Part shown: positions 35,264 through 43,651 of the stretch, one piece after another
Layout: each line of letters begins with the position of its first letter
How positions within the stretch are numbered: the first letter of the stretch is position 1
Assembly (NCBI GenBank): GCA_028696075.1
Contig: JAQVHS010000002.1
Coordinates: 161,701 to 225,700 of the forward strand
Direction: 5' to 3'
Source: Candidatus Gastranaerophilales bacterium
GTDB lineage: Bacteria > Cyanobacteriota > Vampirovibrionia > Gastranaerophilales > JAILCC01
DNA length: 64,000 bases
The notes under the pieces: model-generated
What the model was told of the DNA's origin: nothing
The model's database searches: none
The model's input: only the letters and a program-made list of their open reading frames with translations
Made by a program: the position numbers and the translations under genes

Positions 35264-35712
35264 TATACTAACTCAGCTTTTCCGCCTGCCGCTTCGATTT
35301 TTTCTTTAGCAGAAGTACTAAAATGTCTGGCTTTAATAGTTTTTGCCGATTTAACTTCTCCGTTGCCGAGTACTCTGAGTGCCTGTGCATTGTTAGGAGC
35401 TAAACCAAGCTCTTTTAATAAATCCAAGTCAATTTCTTTTTCAGAAATTTTATCCAACTTAGACACGTTCAATTCATAATTAACAACCCTGTTAACTATT
35501 TCGAAGCCTTTTAGCTTGGGAGCTCTTCTGTAAGCGGGCATTTGTCCGCCTTCGAACCCTCTTTTTTTGCTTCTTCCGGAGCGTTGTCCTTCTCCGTTAT
35601 GACCACGGGTGCTGGTTTTACCATGCCCTGATGCACGACCTCTGCCCACTCTTTTTTTAGAATGTGTAGCGCCTTCTGCCGGTCTTAAATCTGTTATTGT
35701 TATAGTTTCCAT
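35263..35712 (-). CDS. rplO: 50S ribosomal protein L15
   Basis: 149 aa. N-terminal Gly/Arg/Lys-rich extension (GRGRASGHGKTSTRGHNGEGQRSG) that contacts 23S rRNA and the C-terminal domain ending TIKARHFSTSAKEKIEAAGG. Lies 19 bases after rpmD and shares one base with secY. Confidence 0.97.
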   Translation of the reverse strand: METITITDLRPAEGATHSKKRVGRGRASGHGKTSTRGHNGEGQRSGRSKKRGFEGGQMPAYRRAPKLKGFEIVNRVVNYELNVSKLDKISEKEIDLDLLKELGLAPNNAQALRVLGNGEVKSAKTIKARHFSTSAKEKIEAAGGKAELV

Positions 35713-35731
35713 TGTTTAGCCTCTTTCCTGA

Positions 35732-35920
35732 TTATCCAACTTCTTTTACTAAATGCGAAACTTTATTAATCATTCCGCGGATAGTAGCACTGTCATAGTG
35801 TTCGACTACCTGGTTAAGCTTGCTTAATCCAAGTGATTTTACCACTTTTTTTTGTTTGTCAGATGACCCGATTAGGCTTTTGATTAATTGTACTTTAACT
35901 TTTTTTGTTGCTGTTGCCAT
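35732..35920 (-). CDS. rpmD: 50S ribosomal protein L30
   Basis: 62 aa: KVKVQLIKSLIGSSDKQKKVVKSLGL and the motif NQVVEHYDSATIRGMINKV fit L30. It lies 13 bases after rpsE in the usual S5-L30-L15 order. Confidence 0.96.
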   Translation of the reverse strand: MATATKKVKVQLIKSLIGSSDKQKKVVKSLGLSKLNQVVEHYDSATIRGMINKVSHLVKEVG

Positions 35921-35933
35921 TTTTCTAATCCTC

Positions 35934-36518
35934 TTAACTTAACATTTCTTTTACTGACAGTCCTCTTCTTTGAGCAGCTGTTTTAAACGGTCTTGATTTA
36001 ACAAGAGCATCTATTGTAGCTCTGGCTGCATTAAGAGGTGATTTGGAACCCAATGATTTGCTGAGAATATTTTCAATTCCCGCAAGTTCAAGTACAGACC
36101 TTACAGCACCGCCTGCGATAACTCCTGTACCTACTGAGGCAGGTTTTAATATTACGCTTCCGGCTCCTGACCTTCCTGTTATGATGTGAGGAATAGTTGT
36201 TTTGAATATAGGAACGGAAATGGAATTTTTTCTGGCATCTACTACTGCCTTTTGAATTGCACCGATTACTTCGCTTGATTTTCCGCACCCTACGCCTACA
36301 CGACCTTTTCCGTCGCCTGCGATTACAACTGCACGAAAACTAAGCTTTTTGCCACCTTTTACTACTTTGGTGACTCGGCTAATTTGAACAACCCTTTCTG
36401 TCCAATCAGAAGCAGGTTTTTCAACTTTTGGTTCTTTTCTGGAGCGTTTTGTTCTTTCTACTCTTTCAAGTCTTTCAACTTTTTCTTCGCTCTGCGTGTT
36501 TTCAATGTTTTCTACCAC
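35934..36518 (-). CDS. rpsE: 30S ribosomal protein S5
   Basis: 194 aa. Core S5 begins near [40 protein letters not shown] (double-stranded RNA-binding part) and continues through [36 protein letters not shown]. It has an unusual N-terminal extension of about 30 charged residues ([26 protein letters not shown]). The GTG start at 36518 has AGAAAGG eight bases upstream; a further upstream ATG lacks such a site and would overlap nothing useful. First gene of the block. Confidence 0.95.
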   Translation of the reverse strand: MVENIENTQSEEKVERLERVERTKRSRKEPKVEKPASDWTERVVQISRVTKVVKGGKKLSFRAVVIAGDGKGRVGVGCGKSSEVIGAIQKAVVDARKNSISVPIFKTTIPHIITGRSGAGSVILKPASVGTGVIAGGAVRSVLELAGIENILSKSLGSKSPLNAARATIDALVKSRPFKTAAQRRGLSVKEMLS

Positions 36519-36623
36519 GATGTTGACCTTTCTTAGTTTTGTAATTATATTGCAATATACTTTTTGCAATACTGGCATTATTATCTAATCTAAAACATGA
36601 TTTTATGTCAAATAATTTAGCAA

Positions 36624-37544
36624 TTATTTTAATTTTAAATTAACCATTTTTTCGATAGGGGCATAGGCTTTTGCTGCTACGTCTTTATCCACAAAAATCT
36701 CATGCTCTTCGTTTAAAAGTGCGTTGTAAATATCTTCCAGATAATGCCATTTCATGTTGTGGCAAAGGGCTTTTGGTGTAACCAAATAGAATTTTTTATC
36801 GGGTAAATCTCTCTCAAGCCTGTCTACAACTCCTTTTTCCGTTGCAATAATAAATTCATCCGGAGAAGATTTCTTAACCTCGTTCATAATCTGTGTGGTA
36901 GAACCGACAAAATCAGCCATTTTTGCAACCTCTTGATGACACTCAGGGTGCGCTAAAACCATTGCTTCAGGGTATTTTTCTCTCATTGTTTTTATGTCGT
37001 TGGTCAAAATGCGCAAATGCGTAGGGCAAAATCCGGGGTAAGTGATGACTTCCACGCCATCAAGCTGCGACTGGGCAAATTTGCCTAAATACGTATCAGG
37101 CACAAACAAAACCTTAGGCACTCCTAATGATTTGATAACCGCAACAGCGTTAGAGCTTGTGCAGCAAATATCAGATTCGCTTTTAACTTCCGCAGTGGAA
37201 TTAACATAACAGACGACGGGAATATCGGGATTTTTAGCCTTAAACTCTCTCATTTGCTCCAGATTAATCATATCAGCCATCATGCAGCCTGATTCTAATC
37301 TGGGCAATAAGACTTTTTTATTGGGGGACAAAATTTTAGCCGTTTCTGCCATAAAATATACGCCGGCAAAAACAATGATTTCCGCGCGGGTATAAGCCGC
37401 CTGTTGGCTTAAATACAGTGAATCACCGACAAAATCGGCAACTTTATCCACTTCAATATTTTGATAGCAATGGGCTAAAATAACCGCATTTTTTTCTTCT
37501 TTAAGTTTATTTATTTTTTTAATAAAAAACGTTTTATCTGTCAT
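36624..37544 (-). CDS. nadA: Quinolinate synthase
   Basis: 306 aa. NadA condenses iminoaspartate with DHAP to quinolinate for NAD synthesis using one 4Fe-4S cluster. Motifs: LAHCYQNIEVDKVADFVGDSL at the N-terminus, and cysteines CMMADMINLEQM, CTSSNAVAV and GFCPTH, with HPECHQEV later. nadB and nadC are not nearby. It lies 105 bases upstream of rpsE on the same strand. Confidence 0.95.
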   Translation of the reverse strand: MTDKTFFIKKINKLKEEKNAVILAHCYQNIEVDKVADFVGDSLYLSQQAAYTRAEIIVFAGVYFMAETAKILSPNKKVLLPRLESGCMMADMINLEQMREFKAKNPDIPVVCYVNSTAEVKSESDICCTSSNAVAVIKSLGVPKVLFVPDTYLGKFAQSQLDGVEVITYPGFCPTHLRILTNDIKTMREKYPEAMVLAHPECHQEVAKMADFVGSTTQIMNEVKKSSPDEFIIATEKGVVDRLERDLPDKKFYLVTPKALCHNMKWHYLEDIYNALLNEEHEIFVDKDVAAKAYAPIEKMVNLKLK

Positions 37545-37609
37545 GTACTTGTCCTTATGTAAAAATTATACATTAAAGATATTTTTTGACAGAAAAAACT
37601 CAAAAAATA

Positions 37610-37618
37610 TGCTATAAT
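37610..37618 (+). promoter_or_regulatory. Predicted extended -10 promoter of cysK
   Basis: TGCTATAAT (37610-37618) is an extended -10 element (TGn-TATAAT), 31 bases before the cysK ATG. A perfect TTGACA at 37586 lies 21 bases upstream of TATAAT, too far for a standard spacer; the extended -10 may compensate, or TATGCT (37608) may be used with a 16-base spacer. Confidence 0.5.
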
Positions 37619-37648
37619 AATTCGATGGACTGCTATAAGGGGCTTTGG

Positions 37649-38587
37649 ATGAAGGCTTACAAAAACATTTTGGAACTTATAGGAAAAACTCCTCTTGTTA
37701 AAATTAATAAATTAACCCGGGATTGTGAGGCGGAAGTCTTTGTCAAATTAGAATGTTTTAATCCGTCAAGTTCTGTTAAAGACAGAGCTGCTTTAAATAT
37801 GATAGAACACGCAGAAAGGTTATTTTTTATAGAACCCGGCAAATCCACTATAGTTGAGCCTACAAGCGTGAATACCGGCATAGCTCTTGCAATGATATGC
37901 GCACTAAAAGGATACAGGTTGATTTTGACTATGCCATCGAGCGTAAGTGTAGAACGCAGAAGGCTTATGAAGGCTTACGGTGCGGAGATTATTTTGACGG
38001 ACCCTGCTTTAGGAAGACAGGGCGCTGTAAATAAAGCTGTTGAATTATCAAAAACCATTCCTGATGTATTTATCCCAAATCAGTTCAAAAATCCGGCAAA
38101 CCCTGAGATTCATGAAAAAACAACGGCACGTGAAATCTGGGATGACACTGACGGCAAAGTCGATATAGTAATATCGGGAATAGGCACGGGAGGAACCCTT
38201 ATGGGGATTGCCAAAGAGCTTAAATCTAAAAAACCGTTGCTTGAAACGGTGGCTGTTGAACCTTATGAAAGTTCGGTACTTACAGGACACCCTAAAGGTC
38301 CGCATGGCATACAGGGGATAGGACCGGGTTTTATTCCCGCAATTGTAAATTTGGATTACTTTGACACTATAATGAGGGTGCATACCACAACTGCTATAGG
38401 TATGGCGCGCAAACTTGCCAAAAAAGAAGGGATTTTATGCGGCATATCAGGAGGCGCTGCTCTGGCTGCTGCTATTGAACTTGCGAAAGAAGAACAAAAT
38501 AAAGGAAAACTTATTGTCTGTATTTTGCCTGATAACGGCGAAAGATACTTAAACACAGAACTTTTTCATGAAGATTCCAATAAGTAA
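37649..38587 (+). CDS. cysK: Cysteine synthase (O-acetylserine sulfhydrylase)
   Basis: 312 aa, PLP-dependent beta-replacing enzyme. ILELIGKTPLVKINKL, the PLP lysine in NPSSSVKDRAALNMI, and the glycine-rich GIGTGGTLMGIAKELK loop are seen; the TxxNTG-type motif reads TSVNTG. ATG 37649 is chosen because AGGGG lies six bases upstream; upstream ATGs at 37625 and 37586 lack a site. It makes cysteine from O-acetylserine and sulfide. A small gene follows after about 65 bases on the same strand. Confidence 0.94.
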   Translation: MKAYKNILELIGKTPLVKINKLTRDCEAEVFVKLECFNPSSSVKDRAALNMIEHAERLFFIEPGKSTIVEPTSVNTGIALAMICALKGYRLILTMPSSVSVERRRLMKAYGAEIILTDPALGRQGAVNKAVELSKTIPDVFIPNQFKNPANPEIHEKTTAREIWDDTDGKVDIVISGIGTGGTLMGIAKELKSKKPLLETVAVEPYESSVLTGHPKGPHGIQGIGPGFIPAIVNLDYFDTIMRVHTTTAIGMARKLAKKEGILCGISGGAALAAAIELAKEEQNKGKLIVCILPDNGERYLNTELFHEDSNK

Positions 38588-38655
38588 AATATTGAATATT
38601 TTTTACAGATATAATATGCTTAGATTATAAAAAAAGATATATAAGGAACAGAACC

Positions 38656-38958
38656 TTGAACGAGCCAAAACGCTGGTATGATATAGACCCTACGGTAAGC
38701 TTAGCCGTAAGTTTAATCAAAAATTCCGATGAAAGCAAACAAAAAGAGTGTGCTGCTTTTATTATAAAAAAGTTGAAAAAGTTAAATATTAAAAAAACCG
38801 ATAAGTTTGTAGTGTTCAGAGTGTTTGAGCAGCGCTGGTATGACGAAATAGAAGAAGTCTATAACGCCTTTGAATACTTAAGGAACGCTGATTTAAAAAC
38901 TCAAAAAGAAGTAAGCGTAGAAATCATAAACAACCTTTATTATTCTTTTAACGAGTAG
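38656..38958 (+). CDS. Conserved small protein of unknown function (100 aa)
   Basis: 100 aa, TTG start with AAGGAAC upstream. Helical and charged: begins NEPKRWYDIDPTVSLAVSLI and has FEQRWYDEIEEVYNAFEYLRNAD. It looks like a small all-helical protein found in this bacterial group, but no name is secure. Its end overlaps the end of the convergent glycosyltransferase gene by 11 bases. Function unknown. Confidence 0.65.
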   Translation: MNEPKRWYDIDPTVSLAVSLIKNSDESKQKECAAFIIKKLKKLNIKKTDKFVVFRVFEQRWYDEIEEVYNAFEYLRNADLKTQKEVSVEIINNLYYSFNE

Positions 38959-40066
38959 TGAGAATCTCCCAGACTTCGTCTGCAAAACGCTTCCAAGTAT
39001 AGGTTGCGCTTAGTTCTTGTGCGTTTGCACAAATTTCTTTGTAGCGGTTTTTGTCTTTGTAAAACAAATTCAGGACAGTATTCATTTTGGCTGCAAGGTT
39101 AAAAATCCCATGTTTTTGCCGTCTGAAAATAAACCCGTTTTTGCCGTCTTGTAATAATTCGGCGCTGCCTGCAGTAGAGCTTGCGACGGTAGGTACAAAA
39201 TATGATGCCGCTTCAAGCAGCACAAGCCCGAAGGCTTCGTTTACAGAAGGCATAACAAGGCAATCCAGTTCGTTATAAAACTCGTCCATGTCAACATTAT
39301 AGTCGAGGATTTCAACTCTTTTGCCCAAATTAAATAAAGACAAAAGAAATTTCATCAGAACATCTTTTTTGTATTTAGAATGAATGATTTTTGCTTTAAA
39401 ATTGTTGTTTTTTAGGCTTAAAAGCCAAAGCGCCGCCACAAACATGTGTCCGCCCTTGTTTATTGCACTGCCTGCTACAATGCCGAAAGTACATACTTTA
39501 TTTTGCCGCCTTGTCAGATTTTTAGGCTCATCTGCTCCGGGATAGACCGCAAAAATACTGCTTTCATCAAAGATGGTGTTCTCAATATAATCTTTTTTTA
39601 CCATATCAGACATTGCAAACACTTTTTGGTTTAGCCCGGTGAATTGGTTTTGGAATTTTAGTATTTTTTTGCGGTTTAAAATATTAAGTATTGCCGTCAG
39701 CCATAGGGGTTTGCAGTTTTTATTTTTATAAATAACACTGTGTGAATGCACCATGATATTGCCGTAAGGCGCCAAAACATCACTGGATAAAACTATATCG
39801 TAAGAACTTTCGTCAAGCAGTTTTTTTATTTTTTCAAAAAATCCAGCCATATCACTAAAAGGACAAAATCCTAAAATATTAATGTCATTAACCCCTTCTA
39901 TTTTATCAACGGAAGACAGTCCGCAGAAGATATGCAGTTCAATCTCGGGGTTTGCAATGAAATTTTCAATAAGCCGCGCACTTACTTTGTTAGCGCCGCC
40001 TCTTATTTTACCGTCTTGCGGGAAACATTTATCCAAAGAATCAATAATAAGTGCTAACTTCTTCAT
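38948..40066 (-). CDS. Glycosyltransferase family 4 protein
   Basis: 372 aa, GT-B fold. KVCTFGIVAGSAINKGGHMFVAALWLL resembles the start of the nucleotide-binding C-terminal half; the E-x7-E-like motif is in NEAFGLVLLEAASYFVPTVAS, which is the GT4 donor-sugar site. Likely cytoplasmic or membrane-associated sugar transfer for envelope polysaccharide; the sugar is unknown. It begins two bases after cdaA ends, so it is the third gene of the lysA-cdaA-GT transcript. Confidence 0.85.
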   Translation of the reverse strand: MKKLALIIDSLDKCFPQDGKIRGGANKVSARLIENFIANPEIELHIFCGLSSVDKIEGVNDINILGFCPFSDMAGFFEKIKKLLDESSYDIVLSSDVLAPYGNIMVHSHSVIYKNKNCKPLWLTAILNILNRKKILKFQNQFTGLNQKVFAMSDMVKKDYIENTIFDESSIFAVYPGADEPKNLTRRQNKVCTFGIVAGSAINKGGHMFVAALWLLSLKNNNFKAKIIHSKYKKDVLMKFLLSLFNLGKRVEILDYNVDMDEFYNELDCLVMPSVNEAFGLVLLEAASYFVPTVASSTAGSAELLQDGKNGFIFRRQKHGIFNLAAKMNTVLNLFYKDKNRYKEICANAQELSATYTWKRFADEVWEILTTR

Positions 40067-40068
40067 CT

Positions 40069-40935
40069 CTAACTAACTTTTTTTTTAAAGCTAAATCCTT
40101 TTTTACCCTGAGCGTCAAATTCGTTTGAAATTTTTTGCAGTTCAAGTGTAAAGAGTTCAAGAGAGTCAATTTTTTTGATTCTCCCGCTTTCTACCAGCGA
40201 AACATGCCCGGTTTCTTCCGATACGACGATACAAACCGCGTCCGTAATTTCTGTAATACCGATAGCGGCTCTGTGTCTTGTACCGTATTGCCAGCTTAAT
40301 TCAGGGTCGTCAGTCAGAGGCAGCAATACCCCTGCAGCTAAAATTTTATTTTTTGTCATAATAAGAGCGCCGTCATGCAAAGCGGTGTTGGGATGGAAAA
40401 TAGTTAATATCAGTTCGCTCGAAATAGCGGCGTTTAGCCTTGTGCCGACTTCCGAGTATCCCGTCATATTTTCATCATCCTGAATAACAATCAGGGCGCC
40501 TATTTTAGATTTGCTTAGATATTTAACCGATTCAAACAGCTCTTTGGTAAAGTTAACATTCGGGTTTGAGGTTTTAGGCATTGAGAACAGGGTTTTATGA
40601 ATAAAACTGTGCTGACCTAAATAACCTAAGAATTTTCGCAGCTCCGGCTGGAAAATTACCACCAGAGAGAATAGCAAAATTGTACTTATTCCTTCCAAAA
40701 ACCTGCCTAAAATAAGCAAGTTAAGCATAATCAGTATTTTAGAAAAGATAAATAAAGCAATGATACTGAATATTCCGTTGAAGAGCTTTTTTGAAGCGGA
40801 GCGTTTAATAAAATTGAGGTAAAACCCTATGATAATAACGGCTATTACCAATAATTCAAATATTACCGTAGGCTGGCTAAAGCTGTTAACGGCTTCTGCA
40901 AATCTGGTATGAATAATACTGTTAAGAGCTTCCAG
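40069..40935 (-). CDS. cdaA: Diadenylate cyclase CdaA (DisA_N), probable CTG start
   Basis: 288 aa if begun at CTG 40935, versus 260 from the first in-frame TTG at 40851. The longer form is favoured because AAAGGAG lies seven bases before this CTG, directly on the lysA stop, and because it restores the first of three membrane helices (VIFELLVIAVIIIGFYL). The DAC domain has DGA (LHDGALIM) and RHR (GTRHRAAIGI) motifs that bind ATP. It makes c-di-AMP, a second messenger for osmotic and cell-wall homeostasis. Linked here to lysA rather than the usual cdaR-glmM. Confidence 0.85.
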   Translation of the reverse strand: MEALNSIIHTRFAEAVNSFSQPTVIFELLVIAVIIIGFYLNFIKRSASKKLFNGIFSIIALFIFSKILIMLNLLILGRFLEGISTILLFSLVVIFQPELRKFLGYLGQHSFIHKTLFSMPKTSNPNVNFTKELFESVKYLSKSKIGALIVIQDDENMTGYSEVGTRLNAAISSELILTIFHPNTALHDGALIMTKNKILAAGVLLPLTDDPELSWQYGTRHRAAIGITEITDAVCIVVSEETGHVSLVESGRIKKIDSLELFTLELQKISNEFDAQGKKGFSFKKKVS

Positions 40936-40947
40936 CTTGGTTCTCCT

Positions 40948-42285
40948 TTACAATCGCTGCGGAATTTCATCATGACAAATTAAGTCGTCATAAGACTGCC
41001 TTCTTATAATAATATCAGATTGTCCGTTATTTACCAATACCATAGCAGGTTTAAGTACACGATTATAATTGCTGGACATGGAGTAACCGTAAGCCCCGGT
41101 GTTAAAAACACAGATTATATCGCCTTCTTGAGTTATCGGCAGTTCAATATCTTTTATTAAAATATCACCTGATTCACAAAAACGACCCGCAATAGTTACA
41201 ATTTCTTTATTGTCATCATTAACATTATTGGCAACAACCGCGCTGTATTCTGCCTGATACATACTTGGGCGGGGGTTATCAGCCATACCGCCGTCTACCG
41301 CCACGTATTTTTTGCCTGTTTGCGGGATAACTTTTGACGACCCCACTGTGTATAAAGTTACACCTGCTGTTGCGATAATACTTCTGCCGGGCTCAATGTA
41401 AATGACGGGTTCTTCTTTGATATCATATTTTTGCATACCGTCTTTTATAGATTTAATAATTACATCGGCTATTTTAAAAATTGAAGGCGGGGTATCTTCT
41501 TTTATATATGTTACGCCTAATCCGCCGCCGATATTCATCTCTGTTAATTCAATACCAAACTCATCTCTTATTTTTTTGAAAGTTTCACAAAACACCTGAA
41601 CTTCGTCATAATAAACCTGCGTTTCAAAAATTTGAGAACCGATATGGGCATGAAGTCCTTTTAAATTGAGGTTTGTATACTCGTCACGGATTAATTCCAC
41701 AGCTTCTTTCAGCTGGGTTAAATCAAATCCGAACTTGCTGTCCAAATGTCCTGTCTGAATATATTCATGGGTATGGCATTCAATACCGGGGGTGATTCTG
41801 AGCAGAATATCCTGTGTTTTGTTTTTTGACTTCAAAATATTGTCTAAAAGCGCAAGTTCCAGGAAATTATCTGCTGATATGCGTCCCACGCCATTATCTA
41901 TAGCCATTTCCAACTCTTCTTGTGTTTTATTGTTACCGTTGAAAAGGATTTTTGAACAATCAAAATCGGATTTTAACGCTGTATAAAGCTCTCCGCCCGA
42001 AACCACATCAAGCCCAAACCCTTCTTGTGCCATAAGTCTGCACATTGCACGGGAGGCAAAGGCTTTGTTTGCATACATCATATTAATATTTTTATATGAG
42101 GCAAAGGCTTCTTTGTACTGCCTGCAAATTCTTCTTACTGTCTGCTCATCCGCAACATAAAGCGGCGAGCCGTATGTATCAACTAAATCAACGCAATCAC
42201 AACCGCCGATTTCTAAATGATTTTCTTTGTTGATTTTAGCCGTGTAAGGCATAATACTTTGGTTATCCGTTTTTGTTTCTTGCAT
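40948..42285 (-). CDS. lysA: Diaminopimelate decarboxylase
   Basis: 445 aa, PLP fold III. PLP lysine in MMYANKAFAS, glycine-rich NIGGGLGVTY loop, HIGSQIFE and the C-terminal CESGDILIKD and YGYSMSSNYN regions (Cys and Tyr at the active site of the partner subunit). Makes lysine from meso-DAP, so it links cell wall precursor and protein synthesis. First gene of a probable operon with cdaA and a glycosyltransferase. Confidence 0.95.
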   Translation of the reverse strand: MQETKTDNQSIMPYTAKINKENHLEIGGCDCVDLVDTYGSPLYVADEQTVRRICRQYKEAFASYKNINMMYANKAFASRAMCRLMAQEGFGLDVVSGGELYTALKSDFDCSKILFNGNNKTQEELEMAIDNGVGRISADNFLELALLDNILKSKNKTQDILLRITPGIECHTHEYIQTGHLDSKFGFDLTQLKEAVELIRDEYTNLNLKGLHAHIGSQIFETQVYYDEVQVFCETFKKIRDEFGIELTEMNIGGGLGVTYIKEDTPPSIFKIADVIIKSIKDGMQKYDIKEEPVIYIEPGRSIIATAGVTLYTVGSSKVIPQTGKKYVAVDGGMADNPRPSMYQAEYSAVVANNVNDDNKEIVTIAGRFCESGDILIKDIELPITQEGDIICVFNTGAYGYSMSSNYNRVLKPAMVLVNNGQSDIIIRRQSYDDLICHDEIPQRL

Positions 42286-42375
42286 AGCTCTTCTCTGATT
42301 ATCTACTTTAACAATCAGATTTTAACATGAATATTTTTATAATAAAAACAGAAGCGGCTGTAAACCTTGTAGTTG

Positions 42376-43107
42376 TTAAATGTTATTTTTCAGAACTTCT
42401 TTTATTGTACCGTCATCATTAAAGAAGGTGGTTTGATTGTGCGGTTCAAATTCCACAACTAAATCTTTAGTTTTTCCGTTTTTTTTAAACCATGTATCTT
42501 TTACACAACTTTCTGTATTGATATCAAATTCTTTGATATTATTTACGCCTTTTTCCCCGATTTTTAAATCGGTTTTTTGTAAATATTTCCCGTTCTTTAA
42601 TCTGTCTACGCTATACCTTAAGCCATCCTGATAGCTGGTAACTATTTTGGAGCCGTCTTTTTGCAGCGTTGTTTTTTCTGCAATTTTGCCGAGCTCATCG
42701 TATTTAATAACTTGTCTTAACGAATCATCAGCCCTGAAAACAAGAGTGTTTACAGAATGACCGGTAGCTTTGTCTTTTGCAATAATATTGTAGCTGTTAT
42801 ATTTTTTATTAAAGATTTTTTTCAGAGAAAGGTTTTTTGAGGAACCGTCTCCCATGATTTCTTCAAATGCTTTTTTTATTTTGCCGGACTGTTTATGTTT
42901 GACGGCAAAATAAACTCCCGCACCAATAACGGCAAGTCCTATAAGTCCGCCTAATATTGCTTTTGTCGGTGTTGTATTATCATTTTTGTTTGCGGGCGGG
43001 GGGACATTTTCCTGCTGAACTTTTGCAGGCGGGGAGATATTATCCTGTTGAACTCTTGCAGGCGGAGTGAAAGCTTGGAAATGGTATACAGCATTGATAC
43101 TATTCAT
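42376..43107 (-). CDS. Single-pass membrane protein with proline-repeat N-terminus
   Basis: 243 aa from ATG 43107 (AAAGG upstream); a start at 43125 is possible. The N-terminus (NSINAVYHFQAF) is followed by three imperfect 11-residue repeats of the type PPARVQQDNIS, then a Gly-rich transmembrane helix (AILGGLIGLAVIGAGVYFAV). The remainder is beta-rich, with text-like turns (YDELGKIAEKTTLQKDGSKI, DGLRYSVDRLKNGKYLQKTD) resembling MORN-like or antiparallel-strand repeats. Topology and role unknown; the layout is shared with the membrane lysozyme at 47259. Confidence 0.55.
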   Translation of the reverse strand: MNSINAVYHFQAFTPPARVQQDNISPPAKVQQENVPPPANKNDNTTPTKAILGGLIGLAVIGAGVYFAVKHKQSGKIKKAFEEIMGDGSSKNLSLKKIFNKKYNSYNIIAKDKATGHSVNTLVFRADDSLRQVIKYDELGKIAEKTTLQKDGSKIVTSYQDGLRYSVDRLKNGKYLQKTDLKIGEKGVNNIKEFDINTESCVKDTWFKKNGKTKDLVVEFEPHNQTTFFNDDGTIKEVLKNNI

Positions 43108-43207
43108 TAGAACTAACCTTTTCATTGCATAGCACTGTATTAAAACTCATAAAAACAAAATTTGCTATTTATTAATTAATTTATTTAACGGTCACGGAGT
43201 TAAACCG

Positions 43208-43423
43208 TTATTTTGTTTCAAACGTCAGTAAAAATTCAGCGGGAGATTGTCCAAATCCCTTTGCTATTTTAAAAAGGGCATCAAGCTTAATCCCTTGCTT
43301 AAGATTTTCTATTCTCGATAAAACAGCAGGTTCAATGCCGTTCTCTAACGCAAAACCATTTAGAGATTTACCTGCTTTCAGTCTTTTATTTTTAATGTAT
43401 AAGCCCAATTTATCGTATTGCAT
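43208..43423 (-). CDS. XRE-family HTH regulator, module B
   Basis: 71 aa, HTH_3 type. SLNGFALENGIEPAVLSRIENLKQGIKLDALFKIAKGFG covers the helix-turn-helix core. It is similar in size to the module A regulator but clearly diverged in sequence. It is divergent from the 46-aa gene at 43511 across a spacer containing ATTGAT-N4-ATCAAT, mirroring module A. Possible repressor of its own region. Confidence 0.88.
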   Translation of the reverse strand: MQYDKLGLYIKNKRLKAGKSLNGFALENGIEPAVLSRIENLKQGIKLDALFKIAKGFGQSPAEFLLTFETK

Positions 43424-43457
43424 TTTCTCAATTATGTTTTATTGTCAAAATAATGTC

Positions 43458-43473
43458 ATTGATAAATATCAAT
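43458..43473. promoter_or_regulatory. Operator-like dyad between module B genes
   Basis: ATTGAT-AAAT-ATCAAT is a perfect six-bp inverted repeat with a four-base spacer, midway between the divergent XRE and small-protein genes. It is a candidate binding site for the XRE protein, by analogy with module A. Confidence 0.5.
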
Positions 43474-43510
43474 AGGGTAGACCGGTTATGAATAATGATT
43501 TGGAAAAAAT

Positions 43511-43651
43511 ATGACTAATATTTTTTTCTTAAATGAAGTATTAACTTACGCATTAAAATACGTTGAAGAAAATAATCTTATATTAGAAGGCAGAAGCTAT
43601 ATTACGGAAAAAATACAACTCAAACTTAAAGAATGTTTGGAATACTTTTAA
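43511..43651 (+). CDS. Small protein of unrecognised family, module B (46 aa)
   Basis: 46 aa. Homologous over its length to the C-terminal 41 residues of the 58-aa protein at 6444-6620 (shared pattern LNE-[IV]-L-x-YAL-x-Y, LILE, SY, CL-x-YF). An overlapping upstream reading frame, ATG 43488, encodes MNNDLEKI and stops at TGA 43512-43514, sharing bases with this ATG. A -1 shift on the preceding run of six A would fuse it to give a 54-aa protein equivalent to module A. So the gene may use a frameshift, coupled re-initiation, or be damaged. Its stop overlaps the stop of valS by two bases. Confidence 0.6.
   Translation: MTNIFFLNEVLTYALKYVEENNLILEGRSYITEKIQLKLKECLEYF

Noticed and set aside
37586-37591. 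TTGACA as a -35 for cysK
   Set aside because: Spacing of 21 bases to TATAAT is too long; the extended -10 is the better element.
43186-43210. TAACGGT/ACCGTTA hairpin as terminator of the module B regulator
   Set aside because: It overlaps the stop codon and is not followed by a clear U-run on the minus strand.
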